Source: Hyphococcus sp.
Lineage (GTDB): Bacteria > Pseudomonadota > Alphaproteobacteria > Caulobacterales > Parvularculaceae
Assembly: GCA_028281665.1 (NCBI GenBank)
Contig: JANQJK010000010.1
Span: forward strand, 97,637 to 161,636
DNA length: 64,000 bases
Direction: 5' to 3'
Below the pieces are notes generated by a model that made no database searches, was not told where the DNA came from, and saw only the letters and a list, made by a program, of their open reading frames with translations. Below, piece after piece: positions 1-9,340 of the stretch (the first letter of the stretch is position 1; each line of letters opens with the position of its first letter). The position numbers and the translations under genes are program-made.

Positions 1-817
1 GGGCTGTGAACGGCAGCGGCGCAACTTCCTTGATGGTCGGGGGGGATGGCGCCGCCAATGCGGGCGCTGCGACTTTGGGCGGAGGCGGCTTGATCCGGGG
101 CGTTACCGTGTGCGCCAGACGGTCGAGGCGGCGAAGCAGTTCGCGCAGCGACGTCGCCTTGACGGCGAGCCGCGCCGTCTCCCGCTGGGCGGCGCGGGCG
201 AGACCGGCGGCGACATCGCGCTCTTTCTCTTTCTCCGCCATCAATTCCGCCAGCACGTCCCGGCGCGCAGCCAGTTCCCGGTTGGTTGCGGCGAACGCCA
301 TGCGTTCGGAATCGAGCCGGTCGGTTAAGTCCGTCAGGCGGCCGATGGCCTCACGAAGGCGCTGCGCCCGGGCCTCGACTTCCGGCGCGGCGTCGGAGAG
401 AAGCATGGCCGCGCGGGCCGCCTTGTTCGCATCGTCCGGCGAGACGAGCAGCGCCGGCGGGCGCGACAGCTCCAGCGACTGAAGCGCCGCCAGCACATCG
501 CTCAGATTGCGGCTCTCCGCATTGAGCGCCGTCTGGGCCGCATCTTTTTCAACTTCCAGTTCGGTGATGGAGTCTTCCAGTTCGGTAATCCGCCGTTCGG
601 ACTCCTGGATCGAGTTCGCCGTTTCGATCATCCGGTGGCGCAGGGCCGCGACCTCCTGCTCGCGCGCTTCGGCCTCCCGGCGCAGGCGCTTTTCCTCCTC
701 GGCGCGGTCCTTGAGGCGACGCTCGACTTCGGCGAGTTCGTCCGGATCGCCCTGGGCGGCGGCCGGGGCTGCGACGAACGCGGCGGCGAGAACAAGGAGA
801 AGGCGGGCGAGGGTCAC
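1..817 (-). CDS. envC: Murein hydrolase activator EnvC, N-terminal part (cut by window edge)
   Basis: The reading frame opens with GTG at 817 and runs off the window start, giving about 272 residues. It begins with a signal peptide (residues 1-21, Leu/Ala-rich, ending AAPAAAQ) and continues as a long charged coiled coil rich in E, R, A and L, ending in a Pro/Ala/Lys linker. This is the layout of EnvC, a periplasmic coiled-coil protein with a C-terminal LytM domain that activates amidases during septum splitting. The LytM domain would lie outside the window, so the family call rests on architecture and position. The GTG overlaps the rlmH stop (GTGA), so the two are translationally coupled. Another M23-family coiled-coil peptidase is the alternative. 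Confidence 0.75.
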   Translation of the reverse strand, partial: MTLARLLLVLAAAFVAAPAAAQGDPDELAEVERRLKDRAEEEKRLRREAEAREQEVAALRHRMIETANSIQESERRITELEDSITELEVEKDAAQTALNAESRNLSDVLAALQSLELSRPPALLVSPDDANKAARAAMLLSDAAPEVEARAQRLREAIGRLTDLTDRLDSERMAFAATNRELAARRDVLAELMAEKEKERDVAAGLARAAQRETARLAVKATSLRELLRRLDRLAHTVTPRIKPPPPKVAAPALAAPSPPTIKEVAPLPFTA

Positions 818-1290
818 GAGCGGTGATAGGGGTGGCCGGCGAGAATGGTCATCGCCCGGTATATTTGCTCCGCCAGCATCGTTCTGACAAGCATGTGCGG
901 CCAGGTCGCCGCGCCAAATGCGATGGTTCGTTGCGCCATTGCGGTGACTTTCCTGTCATGTCCGTCTGCGCCGCCGATCAGAAATGTCGTTGCCTTGGTT
1001 CCGGTGTCGCGCAAATCGCCCAGCATCGCCGCGAATTGTTCGCTTGAAATGTTAACGCCGCGTTCGTCCAGCGCGATTGCAACGCTGTCGGCGGCGGCAG
1101 CGGTGAGCCAGTCGCCTTCTTTCCCCATGCGCGCCGGGCCGGTGAGGCCGCGCGGCGCTTCGAATTCCGAAAGGTCAGGGCCGGAAAAGCTGCGGCTGCG
1201 TCCGAGATCGCGCGCGCGTTTCAGATAGTCGTCCGTGAGCGCGGCTTCGCCGCTGCGCATTTTGCCAATCGCCGCAACAAGGATCCGCAT
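814..1290 (-). CDS. rlmH: 23S rRNA (pseudouridine1915-N3)-methyltransferase RlmH
   Basis: A 158-residue SPOUT-class methyltransferase, close to the usual 155. It methylates pseudouridine 1915 in helix 69 of 23S rRNA on assembled 70S ribosomes. The C-terminal half has the SAM-binding knot motif FLIGGADGH (about residues 102-110) and the family ending HPYHRS. The ATG at 1290 is the natural start. It sits downstream of rsfS and overlaps the envC start; rsfS-rlmH is a common bacterial pair that places ribosome maturation in the same transcript. Confidence 0.95.
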   Translation of the reverse strand: MRILVAAIGKMRSGEAALTDDYLKRARDLGRSRSFSGPDLSEFEAPRGLTGPARMGKEGDWLTAAAADSVAIALDERGVNISSEQFAAMLGDLRDTGTKATTFLIGGADGHDRKVTAMAQRTIAFGAATWPHMLVRTMLAEQIYRAMTILAGHPYHRS

Positions 1291-1312
1291 CGGCGCCGGG
1301 CGCGGCTGTCGC

Positions 1313-1747
1313 CTACGCGTCTGCGGTCACAGGGGTGTGGGCCGCTTCGGACCAGACCCGTTCGAGGTTGTAGAAACTGCGGACCTCGGGGCGGAAGATG
1401 TGGACGATCACGTCGCCGGCGTCGATCAGCACCCAGTCCGCCGCGCTGGCGCCTTCCACGTGGGCTCGCCCAAAGCCGGCGTCCTTCAGTCGACGGACGA
1501 TCTTGTCCGCCATCGCGCTCACATGGCGTTGCGACCGACCGGACGCGACCACCATATGGTCGGCAATATCGGACTTGCCGGCAAGCGGAATGGCGACAAT
1601 GTCTTCGGCCTTGTCGTCTTCGAGTTCCGCCAAAATTGTTGAAAGAAGCGCCTTGCCGATTTCTTCGGGACTAAGCCCGTCGAGCGCGCCTTTACTGGCG
1701 CTGTCGGTCAAGTCTTGAGCAACCGCGTCGCCATCGCTGGCGACCAA
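1313..1747 (-). CDS. rsfS: Ribosomal silencing factor RsfS
   Basis: The core from LSPEEIGKALL to SFYNLERVW matches the RsfS/Iojap family, which binds L14 and blocks subunit joining under starvation. Typical signatures are the DKAEDIVAIPL strand, DHMVVASGRSQRHV and the end motif DAGDVIVHIFRPEVRSFYNLE. The start is uncertain: the frame has no ATG, and the coordinate given uses TTG at 1747. A GGAGG lies about 50 bases further upstream in front of a same-frame CTG, so the protein could be longer. It lies between egtD and rlmH in a minus-strand operon. Confidence 0.92.
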   Translation of the reverse strand: MVASDGDAVAQDLTDSASKGALDGLSPEEIGKALLSTILAELEDDKAEDIVAIPLAGKSDIADHMVVASGRSQRHVSAMADKIVRRLKDAGFGRAHVEGASAADWVLIDAGDVIVHIFRPEVRSFYNLERVWSEAAHTPVTADA

Positions 1748-1886
1748 TCTGACAGCGGCCTTCCCGGCGGCCGCCGATACGCCGTTCAGTGAACCCAGCG
1801 TAATCCTCCATAAACAACGCGGGCGAACTGGCCCGCCCCCAAAATATAAGCCTGTTCCGACCCCTCTCCAACCGGCCGGCGTAAAA

Positions 1887-2849
1887 TTAATTGTTGCTCA
1901 AAAGGCACGCCGCAAACCACTGGTTTTCATCGGTCCAGACGGTTTCAAGGCGCCAGGGCGTCTCCTCAAACAGGGCCTTTAGACGGTTAATGGAGTATTT
2001 GTAGGAGTTCTCGGTATGGAGCGTTTCGCCGGGGTCAAAGGAAAATTCGCGCCCGTCCAGGGAGATCGTCGTGCGCTCTTTTGCGCGCAGATGCATTTCA
2101 ATGCGACAGGCCTCCTCATTGTAAAAGGCGCGGTGTTCGAAATCCTCCATACCCAACTGTGCGCCGAGTTCGCGCTGCATGCGGGTCAGGAGATTTAGAT
2201 TGAATGCTGCGGTGACGCCCGCCGCGTCATTATAGGCGGCGTTTAGAACGCTCGTGTCCTTTTCGAGATCGACGCCGAGAAGAAACTGCGCTCCCGGCCC
2301 CAGCGTTTCCGCCGCGCGCTGCAAGAAACGCGCGGCAAAGGGCGGCGTCATGTTGCCGATGGTCGATCCCGGGAAATAGCCGAGCCAGCGGGACGGCTCC
2401 GGCAGGATGTCCGGCGGAATGCGCACATGGCCGTGAAAATCTGCGCAGACCGCCGCGACCGGAAGGTCGAATTTGTCGGCGATGGCTGAGGCCGCATCGA
2501 TCAGGAAGTCTCGTGAAATATCCATGGCGACGTATGCCGCCGGCCGATCGAGACCGTTCAGGAGCCACTCGATTTTCTCGCTGGCGCCGGACCCGTATTC
2601 AAAGACCGCGGTGTTCGGTCCGGGCGCTGCGGCTATTTCCGGCGCATTCGCCAGCAGGATGTTTCGTTCGGTGCGCGTCGGATAGTATTCCGGTTGTTCC
2701 GTGATCTCTTTAAAAAGCTCCGAGCCGCGCTCGTCGTAAAAATATTTCGGGCTGATGGATTTCTGCTCTTTTGCGAGGCCCTCGATGATGTCGTCGTGGA
2801 AGTCGCCAAGCGTCGGATGCAGGTCCAGAAAGAAAGCGAGGGGCCTCAT
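1887..2849 (-). CDS. egtD: L-histidine N-alpha-methyltransferase EgtD
   Basis: A 320-residue protein from ATG 2849, the length of characterised EgtD. It converts histidine to hercynine with three SAM, the first step of ergothioneine biosynthesis. Visible motifs are KYFYDERGSELF near the N-terminus, the SAM-binding VFEYGSGASEKI, and GYFPGSTIGNM followed by the substrate-binding C-terminal half. The frame stays open upstream into nadD, but that extension is Arg-rich and unlike the family. No egtB is visible in the window, so the sulfur-insertion partner must be elsewhere or absent. Lying between nadD and rsfS, it interrupts an arrangement that is usually contiguous. Confidence 0.9.
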   Translation of the reverse strand: MRPLAFFLDLHPTLGDFHDDIIEGLAKEQKSISPKYFYDERGSELFKEITEQPEYYPTRTERNILLANAPEIAAAPGPNTAVFEYGSGASEKIEWLLNGLDRPAAYVAMDISRDFLIDAASAIADKFDLPVAAVCADFHGHVRIPPDILPEPSRWLGYFPGSTIGNMTPPFAARFLQRAAETLGPGAQFLLGVDLEKDTSVLNAAYNDAAGVTAAFNLNLLTRMQRELGAQLGMEDFEHRAFYNEEACRIEMHLRAKERTTISLDGREFSFDPGETLHTENSYKYSINRLKALFEETPWRLETVWTDENQWFAACLLSNN

Positions 2850-2907
2850 CGGCGAGATGAGGTCCGGGCGGGTTTCGTCATTTGCGATGTGAGCTTCTCC
2901 AACGGGA

Positions 2908-3495
2908 TTACGGTTTCGCGCTTCTAAGCGCGGTCGATGACAATGGATTGTCGGTCTCCGGGAAATAAATCCAGGCCGGCGGTTCCTGCGAAAGGAGATC
3001 GTCGCCGTCGGCCGTCGTTCGAAACGGCGCAAGGGCTTGGCCCGCCTCGCTGGCGAGCGCCGCCTCGCCATATCCAGGCCGGTTGAATACGGCGATCGGC
3101 GCGAGTTCGGCGATGCGCCGCCAGTCTTTCCAGCAATGAAAATTGACGAGACTGTCGGCGCCCATCAGCCAGACAAACCTCACATTCGGGTTTGCGTCCT
3201 TGATCTGCTCCAGTGTATCGACTGTGTACTGAAGGTTTCGGCGTTTTTCGAAGTCGCTGACGACAATGTCCGCATGATCGGCGACGGCGCGCGCATCATG
3301 CAATCGTTTCTCGTAATCGGCGTAGATGCCCGGATCTTTCAGCGGGTTGCCGGGCGTCACCAGCCACCAGACAGCGTCGAGATCAAGACGGTCGAGGGCG
3401 GCAAGGGAGATCTCGCGATGTCCGGCGTGGGCCGGATTAAACGATCCGCCCAAGAGACCGATCCGTCGGTGCGACGATGATTTCAGCAATGGCAA
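2908..3495 (-). CDS. nadD: Nicotinate-mononucleotide adenylyltransferase
   Basis: A 195-residue nucleotidyltransferase that adenylates nicotinate mononucleotide in NAD synthesis. The family ATP-binding motif GGSFNPAHAGH is at about residues 16-26, and the second motif appears as LSSTALRS at the C-terminus. No ATG is in frame; TTG at 3495 is used, and the frame is open upstream only to the obgE stop. Downstream of obgE, as in many proteobacteria. Confidence 0.93.
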   Translation of the reverse strand: MPLLKSSSHRRIGLLGGSFNPAHAGHREISLAALDRLDLDAVWWLVTPGNPLKDPGIYADYEKRLHDARAVADHADIVVSDFEKRRNLQYTVDTLEQIKDANPNVRFVWLMGADSLVNFHCWKDWRRIAELAPIAVFNRPGYGEAALASEAGQALAPFRTTADGDDLLSQEPPAWIYFPETDNPLSSTALRSAKP

Positions 3496-3552
3496 AAGCG
3501 TGTCCAGTGCGGGCTTGCGGTCAACATAGGGATTGCTGCGCGAGAATCCACC

Positions 3553-4686
<1,134 letters not shown>

Positions 4687-4708
4687 TCACGCCAACGCCG
4701 GAGTTTCC

Positions 4709-5809
4709 ATGTCTTCGACCGATGTTTTGTTCGAGCCTTTCACGCTCAACTCAATGACCATTCCGAACCGTATCGTGATGGCCCCGATGACGCGGAGTTT
4801 CTCTCCCGGCAATGCGCCGGGCGAAAATGTCGCCGCCTATTATCGCCGGCGCGCGGAAGGCGGTGTCGGGCTGATCCTGACCGAAGGCGTGTCGCCGAAC
4901 GACACGACCGCGACGGGCACGCCGAACGTGCCTAATATCTATACTGACGAAGCAAAGGCCGGCTGGGCGAAAGTCGCCGAAGGGGTCCACGGCGCAGGCG
5001 GTCTCATCGGCATGCAGATCTGGCATGAAGGGCCCATGCGCCGACCGGACAAAACGGCGCATCCCGACATAGAATCATGGTCGCCCTCCGGCTTTAACGT
5101 GCCCGGCAAGCCGCGCTGGGCGCCCATGAGCGACGAAGAGATCGAACGGGCGATTACGGAGTTTGTCGATGCGGCGGTCGCCGCGAAGGCGGCGGGCTTC
5201 GATTGCGTCGAGTTTCACGGCGCCCATCAATATCTTCTCGACAGCTTCTTCTGGGACAAGCTCAATCTTCGCGACGATAAATGGGGCGGCGACTGGGAGG
5301 GCCGGACGCGCATGGCCTGCGAGATCATCCGCCGCGCGCGGGTGAAAGTCGGTCCGGACTTTCCCCTGATCATTCGCATTTCCCAATGGAAGCAGATCGA
5401 TTTTGACGCCAAGGCGGCGGCGAGCCCGGAAGAATTCGGCGTCTGGCTTGGGTTTTTGAAGAATGCGGGCATCGACGCCTTTCATTGCTCCCAGCGCCGT
5501 TTCTGGGAGCCTGAGTTCGAGGGATCGTCGTTGAACTGCGCCGGCTGGGCGAAAAAACTCACCGGCCTGCCGACAATTTCCGTAGGTTCTGTAGGCCTGT
5601 CCGGCGAATTCACCGCCGCCTATAGCGGCGAAGCCTCTGAGCCGGCGTCCCTCGATAATCTGATAGAGATGATGGGCCGTAACGAGTTCGATCTTATCGC
5701 GGTTGGCCGCGCGCTGTTGCAGGATCCGGATTGGGTGAAGAAAGTCCGGGACGGTCGCGAAGATGAGTTGATGACGTTTACAAAAGAAGCCCTCGGCACG
5801 CTCTACTAA
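4709..5809 (+). CDS. Old Yellow Enzyme family NADH:flavin oxidoreductase
   Basis: A 366-residue FMN-dependent TIM barrel of the OYE/NemA type. It starts with the family pattern LFEPFTLNSMTIPNRIVMAPMTR and has HGAHQYLLDSFFW in the middle, with NLRDDKWGG after it. The end has the phosphate-binding region DLIAVGRALLQDPDWV. Such enzymes reduce activated C=C bonds and nitro compounds using NAD(P)H; the substrate cannot be told. A GST gene follows after 17 bases, suggesting a detoxification pair. Confidence 0.9.
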   Translation: MSSTDVLFEPFTLNSMTIPNRIVMAPMTRSFSPGNAPGENVAAYYRRRAEGGVGLILTEGVSPNDTTATGTPNVPNIYTDEAKAGWAKVAEGVHGAGGLIGMQIWHEGPMRRPDKTAHPDIESWSPSGFNVPGKPRWAPMSDEEIERAITEFVDAAVAAKAAGFDCVEFHGAHQYLLDSFFWDKLNLRDDKWGGDWEGRTRMACEIIRRARVKVGPDFPLIIRISQWKQIDFDAKAAASPEEFGVWLGFLKNAGIDAFHCSQRRFWEPEFEGSSLNCAGWAKKLTGLPTISVGSVGLSGEFTAAYSGEASEPASLDNLIEMMGRNEFDLIAVGRALLQDPDWVKKVRDGREDELMTFTKEALGTLY

Positions 5810-5826
5810 GAAAGGCGAAAACGCCA

Positions 5827-6495
5827 ATGATCACCGTTCACCACCTGAACAATTCCCGCTCCCAGCGCGTGCTGTGGCTGCTTGAGGAGCTTGAGCTTCC
5901 CTATCAGATAAAACGCTACGAGCGCGACAAGACGACGAACCTTGCGCCGCGCGAGCTCATGGATGTTCATCCGTTAGGGAAGTCGCCAGTGATCGATGAC
6001 AACGGCACGGTGTTCGCTGAGACGGGCGCCATCGTCGAGCATATCATCGACAGCCATGGCGGGGGTCGGCTGAAGCCTGATCCGGATACGGATGATTATC
6101 GCCGCTACAAATACTGGCTGCATGCAGCGGAAGGCTCATATATGCCGCCATTGGTGCTGGCGCTGATGGTTGGACGCATCGAAGCCGCGCCGATGCCGTT
6201 CTTCGCCAGGCCGATCGCCAGAAAACTGGCGAAAGGCATCAGGGACGCCTATCTCGATCATACGGTGAACGCGCTTTTTAAGTATGCAGACGGCGAGCTG
6301 TCGGCGCGAAGCTGGTTTGCCGGGGAAAATTTTTCCGCCGCCGACATCATTATGAGCTTCCCGCTGGAGGCCGGGGTGACGCGGGTTGAGGCGGCGAAGA
6401 AGTCGAAGGCCATCGCGGGGTATTTGAGGCGGATTCACGATCGACCCGCCTATTCCCGCGCCCTGGAAAAAGGCGGGCCCTACGACTACGCCTGA
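5827..6495 (+). CDS. Glutathione S-transferase
   Basis: A 222-residue cytosolic GST. The N-terminal thioredoxin-like domain (1-80) has the Ser-containing active-site region NNSRSQRVLWLLEEL and the glutathione-contact segment GKSPVIDDNG...AETGAIVEHI. The C-terminal helical domain follows. The short gap after the OYE gene suggests one transcript. Substrate unknown. Confidence 0.9.
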   Translation: MITVHHLNNSRSQRVLWLLEELELPYQIKRYERDKTTNLAPRELMDVHPLGKSPVIDDNGTVFAETGAIVEHIIDSHGGGRLKPDPDTDDYRRYKYWLHAAEGSYMPPLVLALMVGRIEAAPMPFFARPIARKLAKGIRDAYLDHTVNALFKYADGELSARSWFAGENFSAADIIMSFPLEAGVTRVEAAKKSKAIAGYLRRIHDRPAYSRALEKGGPYDYA

Positions 6496-6655
6496 CGTCT
6501 TCACGAAGTCGTGTGGGCCCCGCCATTGATGCGCCAAGGGGTCGCCATGGTTTTGTCACCGGCGAATCCTAGCTAGGAGGTCTTGCATGCGGGCGTCGCG
6601 CCATGGAACAGGCAAGCGGCCGGGACTGGAAGCGTCATTCTGAAAGGGGTGCGGC

Positions 6656-7462
6656 ATGGGACTGACGGTGTTGGCGACGATTTCGACCATCTGTGTCGAG
6701 GCGGCGATATTCGGGAGCCCGACCGTTGCGGCTGCGACCAGCGAGCCTGTGACGACAGCGACGGTGCAGGCGACCGAAGGGCCCGCCGCGGTCGATGCGC
6801 CGGTCATAGATGATCTGACCGCGCCCCCGGTCGAGGACATTGCGGACGCGCCGGTCAGCAACACAGATGACAATCTCATTTTGGATGAAGAACAATTCCT
6901 TGGTCCGTTGGCGTTTGAGGGGGAAAGCGACGATGCGGTCGTTGAGCGTCTGGTGTCCTATCTCGAAGGCGTCGACACCCTTAAAGGAGACTTCACCCAG
7001 ATCGCCCCGTCAGGCGCCGTCTCGTCCGGGCGTTTCTTTTTGCGCCGGCCGGGCCTGTTGCGGTTTGAGTACGACCCGCCGACGCCGCTGCTGATCGTCG
7101 CCAATAGCGGGCTCGTTTATGTGCGCGACGAGGCGCTCGAAACGACGGATTCCTACCCGGTCGGGCGCACGCCGCTGAAATTTCTCCTGAGCGACACGAT
7201 CGATCTCGATCGCGCGGAAATCGTCGCCGTCGACCGCGGCGTTGACACGGTGGCGGTGACATTCGCCTCTAAGGAAGAAGAGACCGAAGGAGAGTTGTCG
7301 GTGATCGTCTCGGCGCCGGAAATGCAGCTTACCCGGTGGATCGTCCGCGATCTGCACAATGGCATTACCGTCGTGATGCTCGACAATGTCGCGGCCGGCG
7401 AACGCCTAGCCAATCGGCTGTTTCGGGCGCCCGAGGCCGGCGGCCAGTTCCTTAAAAATTAG
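6656..7462 (+). CDS. lolA: LolA-like outer-membrane lipoprotein carrier
   Basis: A 268-residue protein whose residues about 100-260 match LolA: VERLVSYLEGVDTLKGDFTQ, the GRFFLRRPGLLRFEYDPP strand pair, and PLKFLLSDTIDL. LolA ferries lipoproteins from the LolCDE complex to LolB across the periplasm. The first 45 residues form a weak signal peptide: hydrophobic, but lacking the positive charge normally found at the very start. An in-frame TGA directly precedes the ATG, so no longer start exists. An Ala/Val/Thr/Pro linker then leads to the domain. LolA next to xthA (9341) is a known alphaproteobacterial neighbourhood. Confidence 0.83.
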   Translation: MGLTVLATISTICVEAAIFGSPTVAAATSEPVTTATVQATEGPAAVDAPVIDDLTAPPVEDIADAPVSNTDDNLILDEEQFLGPLAFEGESDDAVVERLVSYLEGVDTLKGDFTQIAPSGAVSSGRFFLRRPGLLRFEYDPPTPLLIVANSGLVYVRDEALETTDSYPVGRTPLKFLLSDTIDLDRAEIVAVDRGVDTVAVTFASKEEETEGELSVIVSAPEMQLTRWIVRDLHNGITVVMLDNVAAGERLANRLFRAPEAGGQFLKN

Positions 7463-7535
7463 CAACCGCCCAGCAAAACCGGGCTTCATCCTTGTGTTGC
7501 GTAGTCACAATCAAGCAAATTCTTTCTCGACCCTA

Positions 7536-7714
7536 TTGAAAAATGGGTTGGTGATGCGTTAATGTAACAGTACGCGATTGGCGCTGACGTGGGCCGGCGT
7601 TGCCCCCCCGCTTGCAGGTCCAATAGCCCGTCGCGTCGCCGGAATATCCCCTCCCGGCGTAGGCGCAACAGCGCAGCTTGGCGTCCGATCTGACCAGGAT
7701 CGGACGCCTTTTTT
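7536..7714 (+). ncRNA. Candidate structured small RNA with own terminator (unassigned)
   Basis: The 324-base gap after lolA has no convincing gene but holds a transcription-unit-like layout. A TTGAAA (7536-7541) stands 17 bases before a weak TTAATG -10 (7559-7564). A possible closing stem pairs GCGCTG (7581-7586) with CAGCGC (7669-7674), and an inner hairpin pairs CGCCGG (7637-7642) with CCGGCG (7654-7659). An 11-bp intrinsic terminator ends it. The RNA would be about 140 nt. I cannot match it to 6S, SRP RNA or another family. Confidence 0.4.
7680..7714 (+). terminator. Intrinsic terminator
   Basis: An 11-bp perfect stem (7680-7690 with 7698-7708, seven-base loop) is followed by six T (7709-7714). 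It ends either lolA transcription or the candidate small RNA. Confidence 0.85.
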
Positions 7715-7748
7715 CTTGCCGGCGGTGCTTTATGAGCATCCGGGCCGG

Positions 7749-7782
7749 CCATTGGAGGTATGGCCCCATTGGAGGTATGACC
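7749..7782 (+). repeat. 17-bp tandem duplication carrying a ribosome-binding site and ATG
   Basis: The unit CCATTGGAGGTATG plus three bases occurs twice in a row (7749-7765 and 7766-7782). Each copy has GGAGG followed by ATG. The first ATG opens a six-codon frame (MAPLEV) whose TGA overlaps the second ATG; that second frame stops at the start of the next gene. This yields a chain of overlapping micro-ORFs directly before the gene at 7787. Confidence 0.75.
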
Positions 7783-7786
7783 AAGG

Positions 7787-8383
7787 ATGGATGACGCCGA
7801 GTTGGATGATCTGGAGCGGGAACTGCCCTCTTTGCAGGTGCTCACCCGGTTTTCCCGCAGCCTGGACCGAATTCCCTGGTTCGCCAATCTGGGCGAACCG
7901 CTTACCCCGGGCGCGCGCGCCGCGGCGACCCTTTATGCTGATCGTCTGGGGTTTCCCCATGCCGATATCGCAATCCTCGTCGATTGGGAGGACGCCGCGG
8001 CCGCCGCCGAAAGTCTCGACTGGCAAAGCGACTGGTGGGAGGCGGAGGAGCTGTTGCGGTCCGATTTGACGGCGCGGGCGCTTGAAACGCTTTCCGAGGA
8101 CGCCCTGCGGATCGGCATGACCCTGATCGCCGACAAGGTGTCGGAGCCCGCGCGTGAAGGCATGGAACAGGCTGCGGTAATTTTTGACGCCGAGGACGAG
8201 GCGGCGCGCAATCTCGCGGTCGGCGCTGCGGTTCAGGCCGCCCACGGCGCAGCGCTGGTCCTGTTGGCCCTGCAAGACCCGGATTTTGACGATGAGGCGC
8301 ACGCCTTTGCAGCGAAGTTCCAGCTTTTCGAATTCGGGCGCTGGCCCGTCGCCATCACCGGATCGTCCTTCAACCTGTTCTGA
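7787..8383 (+). CDS. Conserved-looking protein of unknown function
   Basis: A 198-residue acidic, Ala-rich, probably helical cytoplasmic protein that I do not recognise. It lacks a signal peptide or membrane segment. Landmarks are ELPSLQVLTRFSRSLDRIPWF near the start, a WQSDWWEAEE segment in the middle, and a C-terminus ending in FGRWPVAITGSSFNLF. Translation probably depends on the duplicated RBS region just upstream. Its last 14 bases overlap the convergent permease gene. Confidence 0.7.
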   Translation: MDDAELDDLERELPSLQVLTRFSRSLDRIPWFANLGEPLTPGARAAATLYADRLGFPHADIAILVDWEDAAAAAESLDWQSDWWEAEELLRSDLTARALETLSEDALRIGMTLIADKVSEPAREGMEQAAVIFDAEDEAARNLAVGAAVQAAHGAALVLLALQDPDFDDEAHAFAAKFQLFEFGRWPVAITGSSFNLF

Positions 8384-9158
8384 GGGCCGCCGTCATCGGT
8401 ATGACTTCGGTTGCCGCGGCAATCAGCAGGTATGTTGCGATGATCGTCAGGACATACCGGAAGCCGCGCTGGAACAGTTGCTCCGGCATGCGGCGAAGAT
8501 AATGGGTGCCGAGATAGGTGCCCAGAAAGCCGAACGCCAGAATGGCGATGATCAGCCATACCCACGGCCCGTATGCAAAGCCGAGCGCGCCGAACACCAG
8601 GATTTTCAGCCCATGCTGCGCCACCATGCAGCTGGCCAGCGTCGCGACCATGTTAAGCCGGGTGATTTTCGTCGCCGAAAGCATGGTGGCGGCAATCGGG
8701 CCGGTGGCGCCGAAGAACATGGTCAGAAACGCGCCAATGGCGCCTGTGGAGAAAAATGTTACCGGGCCCGGGGAGAAGCTTTTCGGGCGCGGGCCCCAAA
8801 TGGCGTAAAAGATAAAAAAAGCGACGCCCGCGCGGAGCGCCCATACAGGCAGCTCTACCGCGAGCCGCCCCCCGAGCAGCGCACCGAGAACGCCCCCGCC
8901 GGCGAACCAGAAGACGATGGGCCAGATGGTGTCCTTCATTTGAAGGATAAAGCGTCCAGCATTTGAACCCAGCTGCGCCACGCCATGAACGGGCACGACT
9001 GCGGGCGCCGGAAATACCACGCTCATCACCGCGAGCAGCGCCAGCCCGCCACCGATGCCGAAAGCCGCCGTTAGCGCGGACGCCAGGAAGGCGGCGATTA
9101 CTGAAACGACCGCCGCCCACACAGGAACGCCTTCGGGAAGGAACTGGGCAATCTCCAT
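8370..9158 (-). CDS. TauE/SafE-family membrane transporter
   Basis: A 262-residue integral membrane protein with about eight hydrophobic segments. The two half-repeats are visible as AAFGIGGGLALLAVM (N-half) and FFGATGPIAATMLS (C-half), the glycine-rich pattern of TauE/SafE (DUF81) sulfite/organosulfur exporters. ATG 9158 is preferred over the TTG at 9194. Substrate unknown. Confidence 0.87.
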   Translation of the reverse strand: MEIAQFLPEGVPVWAAVVSVIAAFLASALTAAFGIGGGLALLAVMSVVFPAPAVVPVHGVAQLGSNAGRFILQMKDTIWPIVFWFAGGGVLGALLGGRLAVELPVWALRAGVAFFIFYAIWGPRPKSFSPGPVTFFSTGAIGAFLTMFFGATGPIAATMLSATKITRLNMVATLASCMVAQHGLKILVFGALGFAYGPWVWLIIAILAFGFLGTYLGTHYLRRMPEQLFQRGFRYVLTIIATYLLIAAATEVIPMTAALRTG

Positions 9159-9340
9159 GGGCCTTGCGGTAGGGCCGATCGCCTGATTCGACAATGCGCC
9201 CGCTGCGAAATCTCTGCTGCGGTCTGGATCTGCACCGCGGTCTGGCCGTCGCCGGCGGCTGTCATTGGCGGGTTGACGGCGCCGAGCGCCGGCCCTACCT
9301 CGCTGACCCCTCTCGCCGATTGGGCATCAAAGGCGCTCTC

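Noticed and set aside
2850..3071. N-terminal extension of EgtD into nadD
   Set aside because: Arg-rich, overlaps nadD, and the shorter form already has the family's normal length.
7536..7714. 6S RNA or SRP RNA
   Set aside because: I could not find the conserved SRP loop sequence or a 6S-like long hairpin with a central bubble.
7533..7784. Minus-strand ORF over the candidate small RNA
   Set aside because: No start signal or recognisable content, and the plus-strand terminator and stems explain the region better.
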